The translations under genes and the position numbers were made by a program. Positions 7,402 through 14,844 of a DNA stretch of 18,454 nucleotides are shown here, piece by piece. The notes below the pieces were generated by a model that was not told the origin of the DNA, ran no database searches, and saw only the letters and a list, made by a program, of their open reading frames with translations. This DNA is from Candidatus Acetothermia bacterium. Its GTDB lineage: Bacteria; Bipolaricaulota; Bipolaricaulia; Bipolaricaulales; Bipolaricaulaceae. The stretch spans positions 1-18,454 of the forward strand of contig JAGDVW010000078.1 of the NCBI GenBank assembly GCA_023255835.1. Reading direction: 5' to 3'. Every line of letters starts with the position of its first letter. Within the stretch, counting starts at the first letter, position 1.

Positions 7402-8125
7402 GGTCCACCTCCAAGACGCGGGCCAAAAGCTCGCTCATCACCACCAAATCCCCGCGCAGGAGGACATCCGAATGAAGATCATAGGGAGTGGGCTCAGCAT
7501 TGGCAATGATGAGGCGGGCCCCATGGCCCAGGGCCAAGGGGACGAGGCCGGCCACAGGCCAGACGGTAAGGGAAGTCCCCAAAACGAAAAGGAGATCGGC
7601 CTTGGCCACCTCCCTTTGCGCCACCTCGAAGTCCGGGGTAAGGGGCTCGCCGAAGAGGACCACATCGGGCTTGACAAGGCCACCGCAGGCGCACCGGGCT
7701 AGGCCCTCCCGCTCCACCTCCCCCGCCACCCACTCCATCGAGTATTTCCGACCACAGGAAAGGCAGGTGGCGGACCGGACATGGCCGTGGACCTCGAGGA
7801 CCCGGCGGGAACCGGCCCGCTGGTGGAGCCCATCGATGTTTTGGGTGATCACCCCTTGGAGAAGGCCCCGGGCCTCGAGGGCGGCGAGGAGCTTGTGGAC
7901 GGGGTTGGGCTGGGCTTTGCGCATGTTTTGAAAGCGCCAAAGCCAGAAAGAATAAAAAGCCTGGGGATTGCGGTGGAAACCGTCGATGGTGGAGACCTCC
8001 TCAGGGTCATGGGTGCGCCAAAGCCCTTGGGGGCCGCGGAAATCGGGGATCCCGGAGGCGGTGGAGACCCCGGCACCGGTGAGGGCCCAGGCATAACGGG
8101 CTTCCCGCAAAAGCCGCGCGGCCAT
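7388..8125 (-). CDS. cobB: Sir2-family NAD-dependent protein deacylase
   Basis: A sirtuin of ~245 residues that removes acyl groups from lysine using NAD. Visible motifs are GAGVSTASGIPDFRG (~17-31), the NAD-pocket QNIDGLHQRAGS (~95-106), the catalytic His in LEVHGHV (~113), and GLVKPDVVLFGEPL followed by LFVLGTSLTVWPVAGL and LIIANAEPTP. The zinc site is C-x2-C (CLSC) followed by C-x-C (CAC), a known variant of the usual second C-x2-C. ATG 8125 is chosen because AGGGGAG precedes it at 6 nt. ATG 8152 (nine residues longer) lacks a ribosome site. It heads the six-gene minus-strand run and is divergent from yebC. The symbol is by family only. Confidence 0.93.
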   Translation of the reverse strand: MAARLLREARYAWALTGAGVSTASGIPDFRGPQGLWRTHDPEEVSTIDGFHRNPQAFYSFWLWRFQNMRKAQPNPVHKLLAALEARGLLQGVITQNIDGLHQRAGSRRVLEVHGHVRSATCLSCGRKYSMEWVAGEVEREGLARCACGGLVKPDVVLFGEPLTPDFEVAQREVAKADLLFVLGTSLTVWPVAGLVPLALGHGARLIIANAEPTPYDLHSDVLLRGDLVVMSELLARVLEVDLAGS

Positions 8126-8192
8126 ACGGATCTCCCCTGGACCAAGCCCCATGGCAAAAGTCTCGTCAGCCCCGGGGTTTTCCGCAACCTGG

Positions 8193-8221
8193 TTGCCCAA
8201 AAAGGCAAGGCCGAATATCAT
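8193..8221 (+). promoter_or_regulatory. Promoter of yebC, likely leaderless transcript
   Basis: TTGCCC (8193-8198) is followed by a 17-nt spacer and TATCAT (8216-8221). The predicted start at about 8228 is only ~3 nt before the yebC ATG at 8231, and no Shine-Dalgarno precedes the ATG. The same -10 read leftward gives GATATT (8219-8214), a weaker candidate for the divergent sirtuin operon. Confidence 0.55.
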
Positions 8222-8230
8222 TTTTGTGCC

Positions 8231-8986
8231 ATGGCCGGCCACTCGAAGTGGGCAAATATCAAATACCGAAAGGAGAAGCAGGACAAGAAGCGCTCCAACC
8301 TCTTTTCCCGCCTCACCCGGGAGATCATCGTCTGTGCCCGCCAGGACCCGAACCCCGAGACAAATCCCGCCCTGGCCCAGGCCATCGAGCGGGCCAAGGC
8401 CGCCAACATGCCCAAGGAGAACATCGAGCGGGCCATCCAGCGCGCCGCCGGCGGCCTGGAGGGGACAAACCTCCAGGAGGTCATCTACGAGGGCTATGGC
8501 CCCGGTGGGGTGGCCATCCTCCTTCGGGCCTACACGGACAATCGCAACCGTACCGCCGCGGCCGTGCGCCACATCCTCGAGAGGCACGGAGGCTCCCTGG
8601 GAGGCGAGGGAAGCGTGGCCTGGCAGTTCGAGCGCCGGGGCATAATCCAGATAAAGTCCATCCCCCCAGGTATGGACAAGGAAACCCTGGTGCTCCTTGC
8701 CGCGGAGGCCGGCGCCGAGGACTTCGCGGAGGAGGACGAAACCCTCATCTTCTACACCCAACCCAGGGACCTCGCGGAGGTGCGCGATGCCCTCCGGGAA
8801 AAGGGCGTAGAAATCGAACGGGCAGTGATCGGGTTCATCCCCAAGACCACCGTGCGGGTGGAGGGCCCCGAAGCCGAACAGCTCCTAAAGCTCCTCGATG
8901 AATTGGACGAAACCGAGGAGATCCAAGAGGTCGTGGCCAACTTCGACATCCCCGACGAGATCCTGGCCAAAGTCGAGGGCGTCTGA
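8231..8986 (+). CDS. yebC: YebC/TACO1-family regulatory or translation factor
   Basis: A 251-residue protein starting with the family hallmark MAGHSKWANIKYRKEKQDKKR. It continues with the conserved NPALAQAIERAKAANMPKEN region, IYEGYGPGGVAILLRAYTDN-type core, GGSLGGEGSVAWQFERRG and the acidic AAEAGAEDFAEED segment (near residues 155-170). It ends LDELDETEEIQEVVANFDI. Length matches the family. YebC proteins have been described as DNA-binding regulators and, more recently, as factors that help ribosomes through polyproline stretches. In many bacteria yebC lies beside ruvC, but no ruvC is here. It is a single-gene unit: divergent from the sirtuin operon and convergent with the metallophosphatase gene, from which it is separated by 2 nt. 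Translation probably starts on a leaderless mRNA. Confidence 0.96.
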   Translation: MAGHSKWANIKYRKEKQDKKRSNLFSRLTREIIVCARQDPNPETNPALAQAIERAKAANMPKENIERAIQRAAGGLEGTNLQEVIYEGYGPGGVAILLRAYTDNRNRTAAAVRHILERHGGSLGGEGSVAWQFERRGIIQIKSIPPGMDKETLVLLAAEAGAEDFAEEDETLIFYTQPRDLAEVRDALREKGVEIERAVIGFIPKTTVRVEGPEAEQLLKLLDELDETEEIQEVVANFDIPDEILAKVEGV

Positions 8987-8988
8987 AA

Positions 8989-9792
8989 TTACCGCAGGCC
9001 CAAAACGAAAAGAGCTGCCGCCAAGAACGGCCAAAGGGGAAGGCCTGGAGAGGGAGCGAGCTCGGCCACCTGGACCAGCTTATACTCAAGAAGGCCATCT
9101 GGGCCGAGTTTCCCGTATCCCACGGCTTTTCCTCGGCTTCCCGCCTGGACGATGGGGACCCCGTCAACCCAAACCGGTTCCTCGTACATTTTGTGGTCGT
9201 GGCCGAGGATGAAAAGGGCGCATTTCTCCGGGAGCTTTGCCGCTAACTCTTTAGCCCGTGCGGTGTCCATGTGCCCAAGGAGAACGAAAAGATCGTGTTC
9301 CGGAGCTTGCGAAAGCGTCTCCGTTATGGCCGCAAGGGGGTCAAGGAGCTCCCACCCCGGCCAAACCACGGCCAGATCCCAAAGCACCCCCAGGACCAAA
9401 ATCCGCAGCCCTTTGACCTCCAAAAGGACATAGGGCCGAAGGGGGATGGCCCCGCGGAGGTTCGTGGCCAGGACCGCAAAAGGAGCTTCCGACAAGATCC
9501 TCCCGAGGAGATACGGGCCTAGGTAAGTCTCATGGTTCCCCAAGACCATGGCGGAGTATCCCATCTTGGCCATCCACCGCATGGTGGCCCAGGCCGCTTC
9601 CTCATCGCTCAGGATCCGGGGATCTTCCCAGGCATCCCCGCCGTCCAGGATCAGGTCGGCCTGGGCTAGGAGCGGTTCCAAGGCGGGGAAACGAGGGGTA
9701 AAGGCGTGAAGGTCGGTGGTGAAGGCCACGGTGATCTCCCAGGCCAAAGCCTGGGCCGCGAAGAGAAAGATCAAAAGTACACGCCAAACCAC
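8989..9792 (-). CDS. Exported, C-terminally anchored calcineurin-like metallophosphatase
   Basis: A 267-residue protein with an N-terminal signal (WRVLLIFLFAAQALA) and a C-terminal hydrophobic anchor (LPLWPFLAAALFVLG, ~251-265). Between them is the binuclear metallophosphoesterase core in order: TTDLHA (D-x-H, ~25-30), DGGDAWED (~50-57), VLGNHE (~83-88), LLGHMD (~171-176), LGHDHK (~196-201), and VQAGSRGKAVG (~215-225). The last resembles 5'-nucleotidase-type proteins (QAGxYG). It is shorter than UshA-type nucleotidases and lacks their C-terminal substrate domain, so the substrate is unknown. GTG 9792 follows GGAGGG and overlaps the preceding 143-residue gene by 22 nt. It probably acts outside the cytoplasmic membrane. 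It is convergent with yebC with a 2-nt gap. Confidence 0.85.
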   Translation of the reverse strand: MVWRVLLIFLFAAQALAWEITVAFTTDLHAFTPRFPALEPLLAQADLILDGGDAWEDPRILSDEEAAWATMRWMAKMGYSAMVLGNHETYLGPYLLGRILSEAPFAVLATNLRGAIPLRPYVLLEVKGLRILVLGVLWDLAVVWPGWELLDPLAAITETLSQAPEHDLFVLLGHMDTARAKELAAKLPEKCALFILGHDHKMYEEPVWVDGVPIVQAGSRGKAVGYGKLGPDGLLEYKLVQVAELAPSPGLPLWPFLAAALFVLGLR

Positions 9793-10202
9793 AAGCTCAG
9801 CCCTCCTTTCCGGATCAGCCCCGAAAGCCACCACTCCTTCCAGCGAAAACGCAGGCCCAGGGCGTTATCGCTCCCCAAGGAGCCGAAAAGGGAAAGCCAA
9901 GGGGACCCCATGATCTCCCAGGCCAGGTTCAGGGTCTGCCCTTCTCGGAGCGCGGCGACCAGGGCGTGGCCGGGGCTTCGGCCGAGGGCAATCCGGGGCG
10001 GGGGAAGCTCAAACCACAAAAACCAAGGCCCGCGCAGGACGTGCACCCGCAAAATTAGAACTGGCTCACAATAACCGAGGAAAAGCTGGATCGGGCCGAA
10101 AGGCAAAACTGCCCAAGGGGTGGGGCCCATCACGATTGCACCAGCGCCGGACATGGCCAACCCCAAGTCCCCCAAGGCAAAAAGAAAAGGTGCGAGCTCC
10201 AC
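9771..10202 (-). CDS. Unrecognised 143-residue protein
   Basis: I do not recognise this protein. From a GTG at 10202 it is hydrophobic and aromatic, rich in Leu, Gly, Pro and Trp, with no signal peptide of standard form and no known motif. The first ~30 residues (LFALGDLGLAMSGAGAIVMG) could pass a membrane or be beta strands. The tail has WKEWW and ends in LWFGVYF, a terminal aromatic pattern that could suit a membrane or beta-barrel protein. The coding case rests on an uninterrupted frame, a 22-nt overlap with the metallophosphatase gene, strand and position in a gene-dense region, and a TACAAT promoter element placing the transcript start exactly at the GTG. A short TilS- or phosphatase-related function cannot be argued. 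Confidence 0.6.
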   Translation of the reverse strand: MELAPFLFALGDLGLAMSGAGAIVMGPTPWAVLPFGPIQLFLGYCEPVLILRVHVLRGPWFLWFELPPPRIALGRSPGHALVAALREGQTLNLAWEIMGSPWLSLFGSLGSDNALGLRFRWKEWWLSGLIRKGGLSLWFGVYF

Positions 10203-10208
10203 AAAAAC

Positions 10209-10216
10209 ATTGTAAT
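10209..10216. promoter_or_regulatory. Overlapping divergent -10 elements between the 143-residue gene and tilS
   Basis: The plus strand reads ATTGTAAT, an imperfect palindrome. Leftward it provides TACAAT (10214-10209) followed by exactly 6 nt and then the GTG start of the 143-residue gene, fitting a leaderless transcript. Rightward it provides TGTAAT (10211-10216), about 33 nt before the tilS ATG and upstream of its AAGGAG ribosome site (10238-10243). No convincing -35 is visible for either direction. Confidence 0.45.
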
Positions 10217-10248
10217 CGCAGTTGGCATTGACGGGAAAAGGAGCCAAA

Positions 10249-11601
10249 ATGACGATGATGCTCGAGAAGGTCCGGGAAGCCCTGCGGAAGTACGGCATGA
10301 CCTCGCCCGGGGAGAGGGTCCTGGTGGCTGTCTCCGGGGGAGCGGACTCCATGGCCCTCCTTTATAGCCTCTTTTGGCTTCGAAAGGATTTCGGTTTGGA
10401 ACTAGCCATCGCCCACTTGGACCATGGGATCCGCCGGGATACCGCTGAGGACCTCAAGGTGGTGCGGGCCGCCGCCGAGGATTTGGCTCTCCCGCTTTTC
10501 TACGAGCGGGTGGACACCCCGGCCTATGCGAGGAAAGAGAGGTTGAATTTGGAGGAGGCGGCGCGCCGGCTCCGCCGGGATTTCCTCCTTCGGGCCGGGA
10601 AAGAGTTTGGGGCCCAAAAGATCGCCCTCGGCCACACCCGCACGGATCTGGCCGAAACGGTGCTTTTACATCTTCTGCGCGGGGCCGGGCCCGCGGGCCT
10701 AAAAGGGTTCCTCCCCGTGGCTCCGCCTTTCATCCGGCCCCTCATCCTCGTGAGCCGGGAGGAGACCCGCGCCTTTTGTGAGCAGCACTCCATCCCCTTT
10801 CGCGACGATCCCACCAATTTCGACACCCGCTATTGGCGCAATGCCCTGCGGCTTGAGATCCTGCCTAGACTACGGGAATACAACCCCAAAGCGGAGGAAG
10901 CACTGGCCCGGGCCGCGGAGCTTTTGGCGGAAAGCGAGGAGGTTTTGGAATGGGCGGCGACCAAGGCCATCTCGGAGTTGCGCAAGGGCAAGGGGCTGGA
11001 TCTGGCAAGGATGCGGGCCCTGCCCAAACCCCTCCAAGCCCTTGTGGTGCGGGCCATGGCCAAGGAGCTTGGGATCGCCCTTTATCGCCGCCACGTGGAG
11101 GCCATCCTCCGCGGGGTTCAAGCGGGGAAGGCCAAAGAATTCCACCTCCCCAAAGGCTTGGTGGCCCGGGTGGGAGGGGGGCTTTTGGTGATGGAGGAAG
11201 ACAAGCCCCCACCGGCCGGCTCCTGGGCCCTGAACGTCCCAGGGGAAACGGTCGTCCCCGAGCTCGGCTGGGGGGTTTCCGCAACCACCGAGCCGCGGCC
11301 GCCCTCCCTGGAGTCCTCGGATCCCTGCCGAATTTACGTCTCCAAGAGGAGGATCCGTCCCCCCCTTTCCCTTCGGGCGGCCAAGGGCCATGATCTCTTC
11401 CTCCCCTTTGGGGAAAGGAAGGAGAAGAAGGTGTGGGATTTTCTGGCCCGCCAGGGGATCCCCCGCTGGGAGCGGGAGCGCTGGCCGGTGGTGGTGGACG
11501 GAAGGGGGGTGGTTTGGGTGGTGGGGATGCGGCCAAGCGGCGAATATTCGGTGGAAGAGGACGAGAAAGAGGTGATCTCCCTCCGGGCTTGGCGACTATG
11601 A
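10249..11601 (+). CDS. tilS: tRNA(Ile)-lysidine synthetase
   Basis: TilS attaches lysine to C34 of the CAU-anticodon tRNA-Ile so that it reads AUA instead of AUG. It is usually essential. The 450-residue protein has the PP-loop SGGADSMALL (~29-38), AIAHLDHGIRRD (HxDHGxR, ~58-69), the LGHTRTDLAETVLLHLLRG stretch (~131-149), the IPFRDDPTNFDTRYWRN region, and a C-terminal TilS_C domain with IPRWERERWPVVVDGRGVVWVVG. This is the long two-domain form. ATG 10249 is chosen because AAGGAG lies 5 nt upstream. The TGA overlaps the rseP ATG (ATGA 11598-11601). It is divergent from the 143-residue/phosphatase pair. Confidence 0.95.
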   Translation: MTMMLEKVREALRKYGMTSPGERVLVAVSGGADSMALLYSLFWLRKDFGLELAIAHLDHGIRRDTAEDLKVVRAAAEDLALPLFYERVDTPAYARKERLNLEEAARRLRRDFLLRAGKEFGAQKIALGHTRTDLAETVLLHLLRGAGPAGLKGFLPVAPPFIRPLILVSREETRAFCEQHSIPFRDDPTNFDTRYWRNALRLEILPRLREYNPKAEEALARAAELLAESEEVLEWAATKAISELRKGKGLDLARMRALPKPLQALVVRAMAKELGIALYRRHVEAILRGVQAGKAKEFHLPKGLVARVGGGLLVMEEDKPPPAGSWALNVPGETVVPELGWGVSATTEPRPPSLESSDPCRIYVSKRRIRPPLSLRAAKGHDLFLPFGERKEKKVWDFLARQGIPRWERERWPVVVDGRGVVWVVGMRPSGEYSVEEDEKEVISLRAWRL

Positions 11602-12869
11602 TCACTTTTCTGGTCTTTGTAGGGACGATTTTGCTCCTCGTTGGGGCCCATGAGCTTGGCCACTTTTTGGCGGCGAAGGCCCTGGGGATAGGGGTTCTGG
11701 AATTCGCCATCGGCTTTGGTCCGGCCCTTTGGACCTGGCGGCGCGGGAAAACTACCTACAGCTTGCGGCTCTTCCCCTTGGGCGGGTACACGCGGTTGGC
11801 GGGGGAGGGGCCGGAGGTCGGGGATTTTTCGCCCGCGGAAACCTACTATGGCCGGCCGGCCTGGACCCGCTTCCTTGTGGCCTTGGCCGGGCCCACCTTC
11901 AACGTCCTCCTCGCCTTCCTTTTGGCCTTCGCCGGCTTCCTCCTCATCGGCCTTCCCCGCCTCCGCGTGGCCGGGCTCGTCCCCGGAAAACCCGCCGAGG
12001 AAGCCCTGAGGATTGGCGACGTCGTCCTGGCGGTGGAGGATCAAAACGTCTGGAGCACCGCGGAGGTGGGAAGACTCATCCAAAGTCAAGCGCCAAAGCC
12101 GGTGCGTTTCAGGATCCTAAGGGATGGGGAAGAGCTCGAGGTGGTCATCACCCCGGTTTATTCGCCGGAGGATTCGCGCTACATCGTGGGAGCCTTTTTC
12201 CAACCGCAGGTGATTTTTGCGGAGATCGAAAAGCTTGAGCCGCTGAGCCCCCTCTCTGCCGCCGGCCTCAGGCCAGGCGATGTCATCGTCGGGGCCTGCA
12301 ATGCCCCTGTCCGCTCCTTTTTGGAGTGGTACGCGGCCGTGGAAGAAGGCTGCCGGACGATCCAAGTCCGCCGCGGGGAAAACCTCCTCACCTTGGAGCT
12401 TCCCGCGGATACCAAGGAAATTTTTTCCGGGGCGGAGTTTCGCACATTGCCCATGGTGTATGGCCGGATTGGGACGGGCTCGGCCGCGAATTTGGCCGGC
12501 CAACAGGTGGTCCAGGCCTTCTCCGTGATCGCGGAGACCCTTAGGGCCATGGCGGCCCGGGAGATCCCCGCAGGCGAGGCGGTGAGCGGGCCGGTGGGGA
12601 TCGCCGGGATCCTCTCCCAGGGGATCACCGCCGGTCCTTTGGTGGTCCTCCTCCTCATCGCCGTGATCAGCGTCAACCTCGCCCTCTTCAATCTCCTGCC
12701 CATCCCCGCTTTGGATGGGGCGCGCATGCTCTTCGCCCTCTTTGAGATGCTCACCCGCAAGCGGGTCTCGCCCAAAGTGGAAACCCTCGTGCATACCCTG
12801 GGCTTCATCCTCCTCCTTGGGCTTTTGGTCCTCATCACCGCCCGGGACATCCTCAAACTTTTCGGATGA
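11598..12869 (+). CDS. rseP: Site-2 intramembrane zinc metalloprotease (RseP/RasP family)
   Basis: A 423-residue polytopic protease that cuts transmembrane anti-sigma factors and signal-peptide remnants. TM1 carries the zinc motif HELGH (18-22), and FGPALWTWRRGKTTYSLRLF-type text plus PLGGYTRLAG (~57-66) match the family. A pair of PDZ-like domains follows: the first around VAGLVPGKPAEEALRIGDVV (~122-141), the second around LSAAGLRPGDVIVGACN (~219-235). The C-terminal TMs hold NLLPIPALDG (365-374), giving the third zinc ligand Asp. It is translationally coupled to tilS (ATGA). In many genomes rseP sits beside dxr/cdsA; here it does not, although ispF lies convergently and overlaps its last 17 nt. 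No sigma/anti-sigma pair is visible nearby, so the substrate is unknown. Confidence 0.95.
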   Translation: MITFLVFVGTILLLVGAHELGHFLAAKALGIGVLEFAIGFGPALWTWRRGKTTYSLRLFPLGGYTRLAGEGPEVGDFSPAETYYGRPAWTRFLVALAGPTFNVLLAFLLAFAGFLLIGLPRLRVAGLVPGKPAEEALRIGDVVLAVEDQNVWSTAEVGRLIQSQAPKPVRFRILRDGEELEVVITPVYSPEDSRYIVGAFFQPQVIFAEIEKLEPLSPLSAAGLRPGDVIVGACNAPVRSFLEWYAAVEEGCRTIQVRRGENLLTLELPADTKEIFSGAEFRTLPMVYGRIGTGSAANLAGQQVVQAFSVIAETLRAMAAREIPAGEAVSGPVGIAGILSQGITAGPLVVLLLIAVISVNLALFNLLPIPALDGARMLFALFEMLTRKRVSPKVETLVHTLGFILLLGLLVLITARDILKLFG

Positions 12870-13332
12870 GGGCCACGGCCCAAGCGCCCATCCCCTCCCC
12901 TCGGCCCAAGGCCCCCATCCCTTCCGGCGTGGTGGCCTTTATGGAAACGTCCTCCACAGGGATCCCCAAGGCTGCGGCGATCCTCTCCCGCATGGCTTGG
13001 ACATAAGGGGAGAGCCTGGGCCGCTCGGCCACCACGGCCACATCCACCTGAAGGGGGACGTAGCCCCGCTTGGCCAAAAGCTCCCGCACTCCCTCAAGGA
13101 GCGCGAGGGAGGAGATCCCTTTGTAGGCGGGATCGCCCGGCGGGAAATGTTTTCCGATATCGCCGAGGCCGCCCGCCCCCAAAAGGGCATCACAAACAGC
13201 GTGGATGATGACGTCGGCATCGGAATGCCCGGAAAGCCCGGGCTCACCAGGGATTTCCACCCCGCCCAGGAAAAGTTTTCGGTGGGGGTCGAAGCGGTGA
13301 AAATCGATGCCTATTCCCACTCGGAGGTCCAC
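12853..13332 (-). CDS. ispF: 2-C-methyl-D-erythritol 2,4-cyclodiphosphate synthase
   Basis: IspF cyclises CDP-methylerythritol phosphate, releasing CMP, in the MEP isoprenoid pathway. It forms a trimer with zinc at subunit interfaces. The 159-residue protein shows GIGIDFHRF (metal Asp10 and His12), GGVEIPGEPGLSGHSDADV (~23-41), IIHAVCDALLGAGGLGDIG with metal His44, and the C-terminal SIKATTPEGMGALGRGEGMG (~133-152). Length and motifs are standard. The GTG start at 13332 overlaps the recX end by 22 nt. A second GTG at 13320 gives the shorter N-terminus seen in some homologues. It is the last gene of the GPT-sfsA-recA-recX-ispF run and overlaps rseP convergently by 17 nt. Confidence 0.96.
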   Translation of the reverse strand: MDLRVGIGIDFHRFDPHRKLFLGGVEIPGEPGLSGHSDADVIIHAVCDALLGAGGLGDIGKHFPPGDPAYKGISSLALLEGVRELLAKRGYVPLQVDVAVVAERPRLSPYVQAMRERIAAALGIPVEDVSIKATTPEGMGALGRGEGMGAWAVALIRKV

Positions 13333-13793
13333 GGACCGAAGGCCTCCTCCACGATTTTCCGGGAGAGCTCCGGGCTGAACCCGCGGCGAAGGAGGAAGGC
13401 GTAGGCTCGCCGCACGGCCAAAGGCTTGGGAAGGGCCTCCCAGCGCCGTTTCTTCTCGAGGAAAGCCCGCCGGGCGAGCTCCTCCTCGCTCAGTTCGGGG
13501 AGGACCGAGCGGGAAACCTCCGCGGCGAGCCTCGGCTCCACCCCTTTGGCCCTGAGCTCCGCGGCCACCAGGCGCCTGGGCCGCGGCCGGCTGGTCAGGC
13601 GATCCTCCGCGTAAAGGCGGGCAAAGGCCCGGTCATCCACCAGCCCCTCCTCCTCCGCCCGGGCCAGGATCCTCTCAACGAGCTCCGCAGGGAAACCCCG
13701 GCGAAGGAGGCGCTCCCTGATCTCCGCGCGGGTGCGGGGCCGGAAGGAGAGGAGCCGAAGGACGTAATTCCAGGCCCGCTCCTCCTCGTTCAT
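13311..13793 (-). CDS. recX: RecX regulatory protein
   Basis: A 160-residue RecX. RecX binds RecA filaments and limits their extension and recombinase activity. The sequence consists of three-helix repeats typical of the family: [20 protein letters not shown] (~10-29), the [17 protein letters not shown] region (~50-66, family GxxDDxxFAxxWxxxR), [14 protein letters not shown], and a final repeat with [21 protein letters not shown]. Its ATG overlaps the recA stop by 4 nt (ATGA 13793-13790), so RecA and RecX are probably made at a fixed ratio, as in other bacteria where recX lies directly after recA. Confidence 0.95.
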   Translation of the reverse strand: MNEEERAWNYVLRLLSFRPRTRAEIRERLLRRGFPAELVERILARAEEEGLVDDRAFARLYAEDRLTSRPRPRRLVAAELRAKGVEPRLAAEVSRSVLPELSEEELARRAFLEKKRRWEALPKPLAVRRAYAFLLRRGFSPELSRKIVEEAFGPWTSEWE

Positions 13794-14827
13794 TCGCCGA
13801 TGGGCTTGGGCTCAGGGATCCCGGCCTTGGCCCGGATGTCCTTGGCGATCTTCTCGGCGATGTCCGGGTGTTCTTCGAGGAACTGCGCGGCCTGGGCGAG
13901 GCCCTGGCCCAGGCGGATGTCGTTGTAGGAGTACCAGGCGCCGGAGCGGGTCACCACGCCCCACTCCACCCCGGTGTTGATGATGTCCCGCTCCTTCACG
14001 ATCCCCCGGCCGTAGACGATGTCGAAGGCCGCCTCCCGGTAGGGCGGGGCCACCTTGCTCTTCACCACCCGCACCCGCGCCTTCATCCCCACCCGCTCGT
14101 CCCCCTCGGCGATCTTCCCCTCGGACCAGATGTTGAGGCGGACGGAGGCGTAGAACTTGAGGGCCCGGCCGCCGGTGGTGGTGGTCGCCGGCCCAAAGGG
14201 GCCTGGCTGGATGGCCGCACGGATCTGGTTCACAAACACTGCCACCGTCTTCGATTGGGCGATGGCCGCGGCCAATTTGCGCATGGCCTGGGACATGAGC
14301 CGGGCCTGCAGGCCCACCTGGGCCTCGCCCATCTGCCCTTGGAGCTCGGCCTCCGGAACCAGGGCGGCCACGGAGTCCACCACGATCACGTCCACCGCGC
14401 CCGAGCGCACCAACGCCTCCATGATCTCCAGGGCCTGCTCGCCCGAGCTGGGCTGGGAGAGGAGGAGCTCATCGAGGTTCACCCCGATGGCCTGGCAATA
14501 CTTGGGATCGAGGGCGTGCTCGGCGTCGATGAAAGCCGCGGTCCCGCCAAGCCTCTGGGCCTCGGCCACGATGGAAAGGGCAAGCGTCGTCTTCCCCGAG
14601 GCCTCCGGACCGAAGATCTCCACGATCCGGCCCCGGGGAACCCCACCCACCCCCAGGGCGATGTCCAGGGAGAGGGAACCGGTGGGGATGACCTCCACCT
14701 CCGCCACCGGCTTCTCCCCAAGGCGCATGATGGCCCCTTCCCCGTAGGTCTTCTGGATCTGCTTGAGCACGTTCTCCAGGATCTCCTGGCGCTTGGGGTT
14801 CCCGTCCTTCTTCTCCGGGTTGCTCAT
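13790..14827 (-). CDS. recA: Recombinase RecA with unusual L2 loop
   Basis: RecA (345 residues) polymerises on single-stranded DNA and catalyses strand exchange and LexA cleavage. Walker A is GPEASGKT (73-80; usually GPESSGKT). The catalytic Glu is in DAEHALDP (101-108), Walker B in [10 protein letters not shown] (~147-156), and the nucleotide switch in NQIR (200-203). Loop L2 reads [15 protein letters not shown] (206-220) where most RecA proteins have a version of MFGNPETTTGG. The L2 Asn and Glu are replaced and one residue is added, while the Phe-Gly and the TTTGG remain. [10 protein letters not shown] follows normally. The C-terminal tail is shortened, without the long acidic tail of E. 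coli. ATG 14827 has an ideal GGAGGT 7 nt upstream. No SOS box was seen upstream. Confidence 0.97.
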   Translation of the reverse strand: MSNPEKKDGNPKRQEILENVLKQIQKTYGEGAIMRLGEKPVAEVEVIPTGSLSLDIALGVGGVPRGRIVEIFGPEASGKTTLALSIVAEAQRLGGTAAFIDAEHALDPKYCQAIGVNLDELLLSQPSSGEQALEIMEALVRSGAVDVIVVDSVAALVPEAELQGQMGEAQVGLQARLMSQAMRKLAAAIAQSKTVAVFVNQIRAAIQPGPFGPATTTTGGRALKFYASVRLNIWSEGKIAEGDERVGMKARVRVVKSKVAPPYREAAFDIVYGRGIVKERDIINTGVEWGVVTRSGAWYSYNDIRLGQGLAQAAQFLEEHPDIAEKIAKDIRAKAGIPEPKPIGE

Positions 14828-14844
14828 GGGGATTACCTCCGCAC

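Noticed and set aside
7388..8761. A 457-codon version of the sirtuin gene extending across yebC
   Set aside because: The extra N-terminus is antisense to yebC and has no family similarity; sirtuin starts at 8125 or 8152.
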